A stretch of 64,000 nucleotides of DNA from an uncultured Pelagibacteraceae bacterium (lineage in GTDB: Bacteria; Pseudomonadota; Alphaproteobacteria; Pelagibacterales; Pelagibacteraceae). Positions 17,535 to 26,520 of this stretch are shown piece after piece; position 1 is the stretch's first letter; every line of letters starts with the position of its first letter. The notes under the pieces are model-generated. The model ran no database searches and was not told where the DNA came from. It saw nothing but the letters and a program-made list of their open reading frames with translations. The position numbers were made by a program, and so were the translations under genes. The stretch is from the NCBI GenBank assembly GCA_902576785.1, contig CACGWC010000002.1, positions 1 to 64,000 on the forward strand, read 5' to 3'.

Positions 17535-18872
17535 TTAGGTTTTAATTTGTTTGGCGGTTTCTAAGCCAATTTCAGTTGCACCACCAACTGTACCCCAATC
17601 TCTGGCAGTAGCCTCACCAGCAAAATAAATCTTTTCTGCAACAGGTTCTTTTAAAATTTCTCTATATTTAAATGCGCCAGGTTCAGCTGATGCCCAAGCT
17701 CCTTGGATAAATTGATTAGATGACCAATCTGCAAAATGAGAACCAACTAAATCTTTTTTAATTTTTGAACCATAGATATTTATTAGTTCATTTAAAGCAA
17801 AATCAATTGCTGCCTCACTGCCCTCTTTTGAAATCTCAAGCCCAAATTTACCTCCAAAATCACAAAAACATAATTTAGATTTTGATGGATTTATTGTGAT
17901 TCCAACTCCCTTCGGGGAACCCATGCTATCAGTTGTCACTTTATAATATAGGTAGCTATCATGAGCTTTTTTAGAAAATAGTTTTTTAAATTCCAAGGCA
18001 ACTCTATTGTAATGTCCAAGAGATATTTTCGAGAAAGCTTCTTGTTTTTCTGGATTTAATTTTGGTGTAAATTTTATCTTTTCAGAACTGAGAATTGCAT
18101 TAGAAACAGTAATTATACATTTTTTAGCAGAGATTGTTCCTTTACCAGTTATAATTTTTACTCCCTTGCCGCTCCAATCTATCTCTTTAACATTGGTATT
18201 TAACTCAACAGGTAAGTCTTTATACATTTCATTAATAAGCGCTCCATAACCCTGTTCACAATGATATGTACCACTGAATTTAACATCATAATCAAAATTA
18301 AAATCTTTACATGAATAATCCGAAAAATCTTTCCCCATTTCCCACGGACCAACTAACATATGTGCAGTATTAAACCATGGACTATCTTGATTCTGAACAA
18401 CTTCTATCGGAGACACATCTTTACGTGTTGATGCTATTGAAGCCTGGGCAGAATCATAAATTTTCCAAAGCTCATTTTCATTTTTTGCAATTTTATTTCC
18501 ATCATAAACAGAATAGATTTCTGAAGCAGTACTTCTCTCTTTATATATTTTAAATTTACTATTTTTTTTTGCAAATTTTATAAAGGGGGATGATTCTCCA
18601 TTTTCAATCCACATTGCTCCAGCATCATAAGGCTTATTAAAAATTGTATTATCTGTCCAAGCCCTTCCACCAATTCTATTTGAAGCTTCTAGGCATATTA
18701 CAGACTTGCCCCCTTGTCTTCTAAGTTCTGTTGTAGCTGCAAGACCAGCAGCTCCTGCTCCGATTACAACTACATCATAATTTTGATTTATATTGGCTGT
18801 TATTATATTTGGAAAAGTTATAGCTGTTAGTCCTAACAATGATGATTTAATAAATTTTCTTCTTGATTTCAT
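17535..18872 (-). CDS. Tat-exported flavin monoamine oxidase family protein
   Basis: This 445-aa protein opens with a twin-arginine signal (SRRKFIKSSLLG, residues 3-14). The FAD-binding motif VVVIGAGAAGLAA follows near 34-46, with the second signature RIGGRAW near 70 and the C-terminal FAD clamp YFAGEATARDWGTVGGATEIG near 418. These define the flavin-containing amine oxidase family, which oxidises monoamines, polyamines or amino acids to the aldehyde or imine, releasing ammonia and hydrogen peroxide. The Tat signal predicts folding with FAD in the cytoplasm and action in the periplasm, where the neighbouring channels' ligand domains also lie. It overlaps the DUF805 gene by four bases. Confidence 0.88.
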   Translation of the reverse strand: MKSRRKFIKSSLLGLTAITFPNIITANINQNYDVVVIGAGAAGLAATTELRRQGGKSVICLEASNRIGGRAWTDNTIFNKPYDAGAMWIENGESSPFIKFAKKNSKFKIYKERSTASEIYSVYDGNKIAKNENELWKIYDSAQASIASTRKDVSPIEVVQNQDSPWFNTAHMLVGPWEMGKDFSDYSCKDFNFDYDVKFSGTYHCEQGYGALINEMYKDLPVELNTNVKEIDWSGKGVKIITGKGTISAKKCIITVSNAILSSEKIKFTPKLNPEKQEAFSKISLGHYNRVALEFKKLFSKKAHDSYLYYKVTTDSMGSPKGVGITINPSKSKLCFCDFGGKFGLEISKEGSEAAIDFALNELINIYGSKIKKDLVGSHFADWSSNQFIQGAWASAEPGAFKYREILKEPVAEKIYFAGEATARDWGTVGGATEIGLETAKQIKT

Positions 18873-19246
18873 ATTTTTTTTTTATTTCTTTTCTTAACAA
18901 TTTTTTTTAGTGGATTTGTTCCAAATCTATTTTTTCCTTTGGTTCCTTCAGGTATTAAAAAAAATAAAAGAGCGATACCACCGATTATAGGTATAAAACC
19001 AATTAATAAAAAAAACCCAGATCTATTTGTATCATGAAGCCTTCTCACACCTGCTGAGATTGCGGGTATTAAAGTAAATAATGTTATTCCTAAAAAAAAG
19101 TAAGAAATATTATTTTCAAATATAGTTGAAATAAAATATGACGGTGTAACAATCAACTGGAACCACCAGTATTCAGATCTAGAGGCTCTCCCCTCAAAAA
19201 TAAAGTATTTTTTTATACAAGTAGATACTGATTCACTAAAATTCAT
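18869..19246 (-). CDS. DUF805 family membrane protein
   Basis: This 125-aa protein shows the DUF805 pattern: an N-terminal YFIFEGRASRSEYWWFQL segment (about 14-31), several hydrophobic helices, the RRLHDTNRSGFF motif (about 68-79), and a final FLIPEGTKGKNRFG-like stretch. The family is of unknown function and is common in bacterial inner membranes. It sits two bases after the PDZ-channel gene and overlaps the amine-oxidase gene by four bases (ATGA), so it is part of the channel operon. Confidence 0.88.
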   Translation of the reverse strand: MNFSESVSTCIKKYFIFEGRASRSEYWWFQLIVTPSYFISTIFENNISYFFLGITLFTLIPAISAGVRRLHDTNRSGFFLLIGFIPIIGGIALLFFLIPEGTKGKNRFGTNPLKKIVKKRNKKKI

Positions 19247-19248
19247 AA

Positions 19249-20802
19249 TTATCTAATCATTGCCCAGCTTAAGGCATCTATTGTATTTTCTGGCACAATA
19301 CTGACATTTATTATTACAATTATTAATATTAACAATATATATGATGATACACCATACTTTTTGCTTATCATCTCAACATTTTTACTTATTTTTCTATATT
19401 TGGTTTTTTTATTGATTTGAAAAGCATATATGGCCAACATATTTGGTGCAGCAGCATACAAATAAGAAGCTAGAATAATCCAGTCCATAATTGTTAAGTA
19501 CTCTAGTTTGGGTAGTTCATTATCAATAACAAAATTGTATGCAATTAAAGATAGCAAGCAAACTATTGAAATAGTAAGTTTTGCCTCTACCTCTTTAGGA
19601 TGAAGCCATACTGAACTCCAACAAATTATCAAAATTAGAGCTATTGGGAAAATAATTTTAAAAATATAATAAAATGATTGTCTTTCAATATCTACCTCGA
19701 TTGAGTTTTCGTTAAATATTATTCCTCCAAAATCAAAATTATTTCCAGTATTATATTTTACATCAATAATATCCCAACCAGGTATTTTTAAATTTTGCTT
19801 AGTATAATTTAAAAGTACATAATTTGTATTATAAGGAGATACTAATACTTCATCAAAAGATTCTGTATCAACTAATGATATAATGATTTTTTGTCTATCA
19901 AAAGGAAATGCAACTAAATTAAACTTGTTTTTAATTTCCCATTCACCCTCAGCAGAATATTCAACACTCAACAATATATCATCTCGCTCTTCTGTATCAT
20001 CATCGTCATAAACATATACTCCAACAGTTTCATAAACTTTATCTTTATCTTCTGAAATTAAATCGGCAAATGCTAACGTTTCTCCTGATATTGGTAATCT
20101 ATTTTCTTTTGCATAATCGTATGGAATTTCTGGACAATTCACACTTCTAATTATTTGATCGTTTTCATCAAAATATGCAATTGTATTTTTTGCGTGCTGG
20201 ACTATTTCCCAATCCATATTGTCGTAATATTGTCTATCTGAACCTAAATATCCTGAGAATTTTATTGTAGAATTTTTAAGATTTATTTCATTTATACTAT
20301 TTAATACGAACGATAATGGCCTATGTTCTTTTACATATTCTTGAGACTTAACTTTAACTTTAATTTTTTTTTTATTTCTTTGAATTACTAAATTATATTC
20401 TTTTATAGAATTTACTTGATTTATTATTTCACTAATCTCCTTATTATTTAATTTACTCAAATCTTTACCATCAATGGAAATTAGAATATCTTTATTTTTT
20501 AATTTATTTATATTTTCTCTTGTTGTTATAGAGCCAATTATAGGATAATTATTGAAGGTTCTTCGGTATTTAATACAATCTTCTTCACCACATCTTAAAA
20601 TATCAACACTTTGCACTGGGTCATTCTCTAAATCAAAACCTAAATCTAAGATTTCGACAACTGGCTGAATAGTTATATCCTTATTGTATTTTAAATATTT
20701 TAGTCCTTCTAAAAATTCATAGCACCTATTGTCCATGGAATAACTTGGATTATTAAAAAACAAAATGAACAAAAAGGTTAAAAAAATTTTGAAAATTTTC
20801 AT
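19249..20802 (-). CDS. PDZ-like domain fused to a pentameric ligand-gated channel homologue
   Basis: This 517-aa protein has a signal peptide (1-22) and then an insertion not found in GLIC/ELIC. Residues 85-155 read as a PDZ-like domain (NYPIIGSI carboxylate-loop region, then KDILISIDGKDLSKL and a helix NNKEISEIINQ). The ligand-binding beta-sandwich follows (about 170-375, with FPFDRQ at 299-304), then four membrane helices (about 377-400, 406-426, 437-460, 485-505). The pore region TISIVCLLSLIAYNFVID is nearly identical to that of the neighbouring channel, so the two may be paralogues or subunits of one heteropentamer. The PDZ could bind protein C-termini in the periplasm. Its ATG overlaps the PrsW stop. 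Confidence 0.85.
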   Translation of the reverse strand: MKIFKIFLTFLFILFFNNPSYSMDNRCYEFLEGLKYLKYNKDITIQPVVEILDLGFDLENDPVQSVDILRCGEEDCIKYRRTFNNYPIIGSITTRENINKLKNKDILISIDGKDLSKLNNKEISEIINQVNSIKEYNLVIQRNKKKIKVKVKSQEYVKEHRPLSFVLNSINEINLKNSTIKFSGYLGSDRQYYDNMDWEIVQHAKNTIAYFDENDQIIRSVNCPEIPYDYAKENRLPISGETLAFADLISEDKDKVYETVGVYVYDDDDTEERDDILLSVEYSAEGEWEIKNKFNLVAFPFDRQKIIISLVDTESFDEVLVSPYNTNYVLLNYTKQNLKIPGWDIIDVKYNTGNNFDFGGIIFNENSIEVDIERQSFYYIFKIIFPIALILIICWSSVWLHPKEVEAKLTISIVCLLSLIAYNFVIDNELPKLEYLTIMDWIILASYLYAAAPNMLAIYAFQINKKTKYRKISKNVEMISKKYGVSSYILLILIIVIINVSIVPENTIDALSWAMIR

Positions 20803-21503
20803 ATTTTTTTTGTTTCTTTTTCATTTCTTTTTAGTTTTTGTTTTTGCTTAAGTTCATTATGTAAATAAAATGAAAAAAGTACTAAAATTCCAACAACAGT
20901 CATTGGATACGGCCAAACTAAAAAATTGTAAAATCCATGAAATAAATAGGGTAAAATTAATGATAATATTAAAAAGTTTTTCTTTCCTGTAAAAGCATAC
21001 ATTCCAAAATAATAACCCATTACAGCACCATTAAGACCATGCATTGGTATTGCGGAATATGATCTGCCTAAAGCCACCAAATATGACAATTCAGCAAAGT
21101 TGTAACCTTCTTCTTTTGCTATTTGCTCTGCCCATTCATAAACATAAGTATAATTTTCGTATGTTGCAAAACCTAAAGAAACAACAACTCCATATACTAA
21201 ACCATCCATAGGTTCATTAAATTCATTTCTCTTTAAAACAATTAAATAAAGAATTGAAAACTTTAACAACTCTTCAGCCCAAGCAGGACCTAAAAAACTA
21301 CTAGTTAAGTTTTCAGAATACTTTGATCCGTCATAAAAAAAATCATGACTTAAACCATTTAGAATTCCTGCAGGTAAACAAATTAAAAAACCAAGAAAAA
21401 AAATTAAAATTACAGTGCCCTTAGGTTCTTTAAATTTATCAGCTAATACAAAGTATAATAAAATTATTATTGGAGGAACCAAAGTAATCAATAAGGTTAT
21501 CAT
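20799..21503 (-). CDS. PrsW-family intramembrane metalloprotease
   Basis: This 234-aa polytopic membrane protein has the PrsW/CPBP-like catalytic motifs: AWAEELLK (Glu77, Glu78, Lys81), GFATYEN (111-117), PMHGLNGAVMGYYFG (His155) and LFHGFYNF (His189), each within a predicted helix. In Bacillus, PrsW cleaves an anti-sigma factor. Here it is the first gene of the operon with two ligand-gated channels and could process a membrane partner, perhaps a channel subunit or the DUF805 protein; that is inference. It overlaps the PDZ-channel gene by four bases. Confidence 0.85.
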   Translation of the reverse strand: MITLLITLVPPIIILLYFVLADKFKEPKGTVILIFFLGFLICLPAGILNGLSHDFFYDGSKYSENLTSSFLGPAWAEELLKFSILYLIVLKRNEFNEPMDGLVYGVVVSLGFATYENYTYVYEWAEQIAKEEGYNFAELSYLVALGRSYSAIPMHGLNGAVMGYYFGMYAFTGKKNFLILSLILPYLFHGFYNFLVWPYPMTVVGILVLFSFYLHNELKQKQKLKRNEKETKKI

Positions 21504-21690
21504 TTTGAAAAGCTATCAAAAGATTAATTTAATGTCTAACCTAAGTGTAGTCTTTTTGTAGTCCTTTTTATAAGAGCAACTTGCTATGACTTTAAAACAT
21601 AAGTAGTATCAACGTTAATGAAAGGAAAATTTGTTAAGCTATTTGATTTGTAATCAATAGGCCCACCTTGAAAGGCTTCGCTTAATATCG
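21504..21690. other. Intergenic region with a tRNA-Thr-like anticodon-arm relic
   Basis: This 187-bp gap lies upstream of the channel operon and downstream of the histidine-phosphatase gene, so it should contain the channel-operon promoter. At 21640-21662 a stem-loop (ctatttgat...atcaatag) has a loop reading TTTGTAA, as in a tRNA-Thr (TGT) anticodon arm, and is followed by AGGCCC like a variable loop. No acceptor stem or T-arm can be completed, so it is not a functional tRNA; it may be a relic or a coincidence. Confidence 0.35.
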
Positions 21691-22245
21691 TTACATGGTT
21701 TCAATACTTCCTATTAATTTATAATCCTTATCTACAACGACAATTTCACCGGATGAAGTGCCAAAATTTAGCATTTCTGAAATAACTACAAAATGTGTTA
21801 CTAAAATAAGATTTTTCTCACCATTCCAGTTAGATATGTATTTTTTTAAACTCTTAATTTGTTCATCTTTATATTTATAGAACTTTTCTTGATAAAAAGA
21901 GTTTAACCCTTTGAAGATTTCATAATTATTAAACGCAAATCTTGCGGTATCTTTACATCTACACCACTCACTTGATAATACTTTATCAATTTGAATATTA
22001 TTATTACTAAATAATATTCCAATTTTTTTTGATTGCTCTATACCTTCTTGATTTAAATTTCTTTGAGTATCACATTTTTTTAAATCAATATTATTAGGAT
22101 CTCCATTTCCTGGTGCAAGTGAATGTCTTATAAATACAATTTTTCCACCCTTCTGCAGTTCGCTTATTACTAAATCATTAGCCTGTGAATAATTTGAATT
22201 AAAAATACTTAGCAAAAATAAAAGAATAAAATTTATATATTTCAT
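21691..22245 (-). CDS. Exported histidine phosphatase (phosphoglycerate-mutase-like)
   Basis: This protein is 184 aa from the ATG complementary to 22243-22245; a TTG three codons upstream is an alternative. It has a signal peptide ending near SQA (about residue 22) and then the catalytic phosphohistidine motif as IVFIRHSLAPGNGD (about 32-45), with RHS in place of the usual RHG. The second-half histidine is in LVTHFVVISEM near residue 150, and SEWCRCKDTA supplies the second arginine. These residues fit branch 1 of the histidine phosphatase superfamily acting on periplasmic phosphate esters. Substrate unknown; the neighbourhood suggests phosphate or glycerol-phosphate scavenging. Confidence 0.85.
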   Translation of the reverse strand: MKYINFILLFLLSIFNSNYSQANDLVISELQKGGKIVFIRHSLAPGNGDPNNIDLKKCDTQRNLNQEGIEQSKKIGILFSNNNIQIDKVLSSEWCRCKDTARFAFNNYEIFKGLNSFYQEKFYKYKDEQIKSLKKYISNWNGEKNLILVTHFVVISEMLNFGTSSGEIVVVDKDYKLIGSIETM

Positions 22246-22275
22246 AAACGACAATTAAATTTTTATCTGTATTTT

Positions 22276-23754
22276 TTATAATAGAGCTTTCTGAACTGAT
22301 AATTTCCAACCATTTATTAAATCGTTCCTAACTTTTCGGTTTATTTTAGGCTTAAAAATTTTATCTTTTTTCCATTTCCTCTTGATTTGATATAATGATT
22401 TAAATAATCCAATTTGATATCCAGCTAGTAAAGCTACTCCTAAACCAGTTGTTTCTAATACCTTTGGTCTTTCTGTATTTATATTTATGATGTCAGATAA
22501 AAATTGCGAAAACCAGTTGTTTTTTACCATGCCTCCATCAATCTTAAGTTTAGTTGGTTTTAAACCATCTTTTTTCATTGCATTAAATAAATCATTACTT
22601 TGATAGGCAACTGACTCTAATACTGCTCTAACTAAGGTTTTCCAATCACTATTTCTTGTTAAACCTGTTATTACCCCTCTTGCATCAGGCCTCCAATAAG
22701 GTGCTCCCATTCCACTGAAGGCAGGCACAACGTATACACCCTCATTATTTTTTTTTGATTGAGCAATTGTTTCCGTATCAAAAGCATTGTTAATAAATTT
22801 TAATTTATCTCTTAACCATTGTACACCTGCACCTGCAATAAAAATAGATCCTTCAAGAGCATAAATATTTTTTCCATTCAATCTGTAACATATTGTTGTT
22901 AATAATTTATTTTTAGAATAAATTTTTTTTGAACCAGTATTCATTATGACAAAGGCACCAGTTCCATATGTGCTTTTTACTGAACCTCTTTCAAAGCATG
23001 ACTGTCCTACTGCAGCTGCTTGTTGGTCTCCTAGAACTGCTGATATTGGTATTTCACTGCCGACAATTCTCTTACTTGTTAAACCAAAATTATCAGCTGA
23101 ATTTTTAACTTTTGGCAAAATATTTTCAGAAATTTTAAGTTTTTTTAAGATTTCTTTATCCCATTTATTATTATTAATGTTAAATAACATGGTCCTACAA
23201 GCATTAGTTGCTTCTGTTAAATGATGTTGCCGATTAGTAAGTTTCCAAATAAGGAAAGTATCAACAGTACCAAATAATAAATTATTTGATTTTAAAAGTT
23301 TCTTAACATTTTTTACGTTTTCTAGTATCCATTTAATTTTAGTTGCAGAAAAATATGGGTCAATAAATAATCCAGTTTTTTTTCTAAAAATTTTTTCATA
23401 ATTTTTTTTCTTTAACTCTTCACAATAGTCTTGGGTTCTTCTATCTTGCCAAACAATTGCGTTGTAGACTGGTTTTCCTGTTTTCTTATTCCAAAGAATA
23501 GTTGTCTCTCTCTGGTTAGTTATTCCTATACTTAATATTTTTCCTCTTAATAGTGATGCTTTTTTTATTACTTTTTTCAACGCTTTTAGAGTTGTAAGCC
23601 AAATTTCGTTTGGATTATGCTCCACCCATCCATTTTTTGGAAAATATTGATTAAATTCAAACTGGGATGTAAATTTTATATTACCATCTAAATCAAAGAG
23701 AATTGCTCTAGTTGATGTTGTGCCTTGGTCAATAGCAACAAGAAATTTTTTCAC
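22276..23754 (-). CDS. glpK: Glycerol kinase
   Basis: This 492-aa FGGY-family kinase phosphorylates glycerol to glycerol-3-phosphate in the cytoplasm. Visible motifs are DQGTTSTRAILFD near residue 8, the glycerol-binding NQRETTILW and IVWQDRRT segments, GDQQAAAVGQ near residue 242, and the ATP-domain GAGVQWLRD and KIDGGMVKNNW signatures. It appears to start at GTG (complement of 23752-23754). It belongs to the glycerol-phosphate locus with ugp, a glycerophosphodiesterase and glpD. Confidence 0.97.
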   Translation of the reverse strand: MKKFLVAIDQGTTSTRAILFDLDGNIKFTSQFEFNQYFPKNGWVEHNPNEIWLTTLKALKKVIKKASLLRGKILSIGITNQRETTILWNKKTGKPVYNAIVWQDRRTQDYCEELKKKNYEKIFRKKTGLFIDPYFSATKIKWILENVKNVKKLLKSNNLLFGTVDTFLIWKLTNRQHHLTEATNACRTMLFNINNNKWDKEILKKLKISENILPKVKNSADNFGLTSKRIVGSEIPISAVLGDQQAAAVGQSCFERGSVKSTYGTGAFVIMNTGSKKIYSKNKLLTTICYRLNGKNIYALEGSIFIAGAGVQWLRDKLKFINNAFDTETIAQSKKNNEGVYVVPAFSGMGAPYWRPDARGVITGLTRNSDWKTLVRAVLESVAYQSNDLFNAMKKDGLKPTKLKIDGGMVKNNWFSQFLSDIININTERPKVLETTGLGVALLAGYQIGLFKSLYQIKRKWKKDKIFKPKINRKVRNDLINGWKLSVQKALL

Positions 23755-23828
23755 AATTTAAGTCTATACCTAAATTTTTTTTTCTAAAAGTAAAAACTAA
23801 TACAAGCTGGAAGGATATGAAATTTAAA

Positions 23829-25592
23829 TTATTTAGTGAAAGATTGAGTTGAATATTCTGACAAGGGAAGTTTTGATAAAGTTTTTATCTTTTTGACATA
23901 ATCTACAAAAGATTGAGCATAGCCGAGATATGTATTTACTACTCTTCCTTGCTTAGATATAATTCCAAAAGTTTTATATCCATCTTTACCAGCTGCAATA
24001 TAGTTATTTGTTGCTACTGTATAAGTCTTACTTGGATTTATCTTTACCCAACTCTTGTCTGTTCTACCCTTAAACTCTAAATTTATCACTCTATTTCCTT
24101 TACTATTGCTTGCTTGAACATCCCATCTCAATCCAGCAGCATATGGATAGGCTCCTGTAGAACCATCTGGAGTTAAAGCATAATCAATTGAGTCTTCCAA
24201 AACATTTTTAATTTCTTCTCCACTCATTTTCAATTCTACAATAGTATTACTGAAAGGTAATAAGGTATACGCGTCCCCAATTGTAATATTGCCTTCTTTT
24301 ATATCTATTCTTGTTCCACCACCATTTTGAATTGCAATATCACTTAATTTGGACATTTCTCTGAAGGCGTGTGCTACAATATTCGAAATATCGGATCCAT
24401 TTTTTTCAGTTTTTGATACATCACAAAGTTTTGACTTTCCTTGTCCAGGAATTCTTTCAAGACATAAATCATCAGTTACTCTGCCAATTACTTCACTGCT
24501 TTTTTCTTTAACTTCATTTTTGTATTTTTCTAATATTTTTGATGCTTGTGCGTCAGCCTCTACGATTGAAATATTTGGATTAACTTCGATAGCCTTGTAT
24601 ACGGCTTCTCTATAATTACCATCTATCTCAACTCTTTTTCCATTTGAATCTTTTCTCTTAAAGGAATCATCTAACATTATATGTGGTATTCCATCACATG
24701 ACTTGATGGTGCCATCGTTATTAAACTCGATATTAAGTTCTCCAACAATTTGAGAATATTCCCATGCTGTAACTATACAAACATCTTCCTCATTTTTATT
24801 TTTGACTACAGTTGGGTAGGCCCCATTAGAATTTAGTCCTACATTATCGAAATCTCCAGTTAGACTATGAGAATCACCTCCAACTATAACATCAACATCT
24901 GTGAGAAGTTTAGCCATGTTAATCTCATTTTTATATCCATAATGAGTTAAAAGAATTATCTTATTGATTCCTTGTTGTTTAAGCTTATTTATATTTTCTT
25001 GTGCTGAATTAATTTCATCTAAAAATAAAGTTGTGTCGTCTGGATTTGATGATTCTCTCGTTTTTTTTGAGATCACAATTCCAATTACTCCAATTTTTTG
25101 ATTTCCTTTATTGATTATAGTGTAAGGTTTAATTTTTTTTGACAAAGGTGAGTTTATTTTTGCTTTAATGTTTGCTGACAAAACTGGAGTCTTACACTTA
25201 TCAGTATGAAGATAATCTAAAAACTCAACTAAACTCTTATCACCATCATCAAATTCATGATTTCCTATAGCGAAAGCATCAAAACAAATTTGATTCATCA
25301 TTTCTGCATCTGCTTTGCCCTTGAAAAGAGTGTAATATAATGTCCCTGTAATAGCATCACCCGCATGAAGCTTGATAACATTTTCATTTTTTAATTTTAA
25401 TTCTTTAAATTTTGCTACGACAGATGGAAAACCGCCTGATACAACTCTCGTCTTTTCACCATCTAAATTTAAATCAAGTCTTTTATTTGGTTCCAAATGA
25501 GAGTGATGATCATTTATATGTAAAATGGTAATTTTATCTGCTAAAGCTGATGAACTTAAAATAAGTGAAAAAATAATTAAAAATAATTTCAT
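23829..25592 (-). CDS. Periplasmic bifunctional metallophosphatase/5'-nucleotidase (UshA-like)
   Basis: This 587-aa protein has a signal peptide (1-18). Its N-terminal calcineurin-like metallophosphatase domain shows the di-metal ligands HINDHHSHLE (Asp28, His30), HAGDAITG, GNHEFDDGD (110-118) and a later LLTHYG and GGDSH. The C-terminal 5'-nucleotidase domain includes IQNGGGTRIDI and the substrate stretch IAAGKDGYKTFG. Such enzymes release phosphate and nucleosides or alcohols from phosphate esters in the periplasm. Its place beside glpK and the ugp genes fits phosphate-ester scavenging. Confidence 0.93.
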   Translation of the reverse strand: MKLFLIIFSLILSSSALADKITILHINDHHSHLEPNKRLDLNLDGEKTRVVSGGFPSVVAKFKELKLKNENVIKLHAGDAITGTLYYTLFKGKADAEMMNQICFDAFAIGNHEFDDGDKSLVEFLDYLHTDKCKTPVLSANIKAKINSPLSKKIKPYTIINKGNQKIGVIGIVISKKTRESSNPDDTTLFLDEINSAQENINKLKQQGINKIILLTHYGYKNEINMAKLLTDVDVIVGGDSHSLTGDFDNVGLNSNGAYPTVVKNKNEEDVCIVTAWEYSQIVGELNIEFNNDGTIKSCDGIPHIMLDDSFKRKDSNGKRVEIDGNYREAVYKAIEVNPNISIVEADAQASKILEKYKNEVKEKSSEVIGRVTDDLCLERIPGQGKSKLCDVSKTEKNGSDISNIVAHAFREMSKLSDIAIQNGGGTRIDIKEGNITIGDAYTLLPFSNTIVELKMSGEEIKNVLEDSIDYALTPDGSTGAYPYAAGLRWDVQASNSKGNRVINLEFKGRTDKSWVKINPSKTYTVATNNYIAAGKDGYKTFGIISKQGRVVNTYLGYAQSFVDYVKKIKTLSKLPLSEYSTQSFTK

Positions 25593-25791
25593 GACGGGAT
25601 AATCGTTATAAAATATGAAAGTATTTTTACTAAAAAGTGAAAGATTTATTAAAAAAATTTAAACTAATTATTACTTATGCTCGATAAAAAACAATTTTAA
25701 ATTTGATGAAAATTTTAATAATAACAAATAATCATATCTATTATGAGCTGATTGAGTTTGGGGCTTAAAGAATATTTAGAATTAAAAACTG
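25593..25791. other. Intergenic spacer, no gene seen
   Basis: This 199-bp AT-rich gap lies between the UshA-like gene and the 2H phosphoesterase. I see no tRNA, no long hairpin and no open frame beyond a few codons. It presumably holds the promoter for the UshA-like gene, which makes it a separate transcription unit from the ugp operon. Confidence 0.4.
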
Positions 25792-26511
25792 TTACAGACT
25801 GGAAGGATTAACACTTTTAAATTCTAACATGTTCTCAAAAGTACACATTTCAGGTTTTGAAAAAGTAATTTTTGGAAATTTTTTACTAAAGTCTAAAAAT
25901 AGTTTTTTATTAAATTCAATTAAATTACTTATTTCAATCTCACTAAGCTCTCTTAAGATATATGCCAAAGTAATATGAAAAGTATATCTTTGATGGTTTT
26001 CAAATTTAATTTTTAATAAGCTACTTAGTTCATCTCTACAATTTCTTAATATTTTTTCATCCTTTTCAGAATATGGTTCTAAAATAATACTGTATCCTCC
26101 AAAAAACATTTTTAGTTTAAGATTGAATTCTTTTGGAAAGATATAGTTCTGAATTCTTCTATTTAATTCAACAGCTATATCTTTATAATCCATATCAGGA
26201 TCTATATCTGATGGCCAATAATTAGTGTCTTTTGTATTAAAATTACAACAATCAAATAATGTCATATGAAAACTGGATGGAGGTAAATAGAAGTAAGTTT
26301 TTTTGGGGTTAAAATTCTCTATATTTTTTTGAAAACTAATAATTTGATCAGATAAATTAGTATTAAGAGGAATATTGCAAATTATTGTGCAGCCTGGAAA
26401 TGGTAAAGGATTTCCTCTATCATCAAATTTATTTTCTGCACCTTTTAAAGTATATCCTTCAAGTTTTCCTGCTAAAAATTTCTCTTGGTTATTAACTATA
26501 TTTAAATCCAT
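25792..26511 (-). CDS. DUF1868-like 2H phosphoesterase
   Basis: This 239-aa protein carries the two histidine motifs of the 2H phosphoesterase superfamily: FHMTLFD near residue 82 and FHITLAY near residue 180, each in a beta-strand context. The N-terminal region FDDRGNPLPFPGCTIICNI resembles the DUF1868 branch. Members hydrolyse cyclic phosphodiesters or related bonds. It follows the glycerophosphodiesterase gene by nine bases, so it may act on a cyclic or unusual glycerophosphate diester; that is inference from context. Confidence 0.8.
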   Translation of the reverse strand: MDLNIVNNQEKFLAGKLEGYTLKGAENKFDDRGNPLPFPGCTIICNIPLNTNLSDQIISFQKNIENFNPKKTYFYLPPSSFHMTLFDCCNFNTKDTNYWPSDIDPDMDYKDIAVELNRRIQNYIFPKEFNLKLKMFFGGYSIILEPYSEKDEKILRNCRDELSSLLKIKFENHQRYTFHITLAYILRELSEIEISNLIEFNKKLFLDFSKKFPKITFSKPEMCTFENMLEFKSVNPSSL

Positions 26512-26520
26512 TAAGATAAA

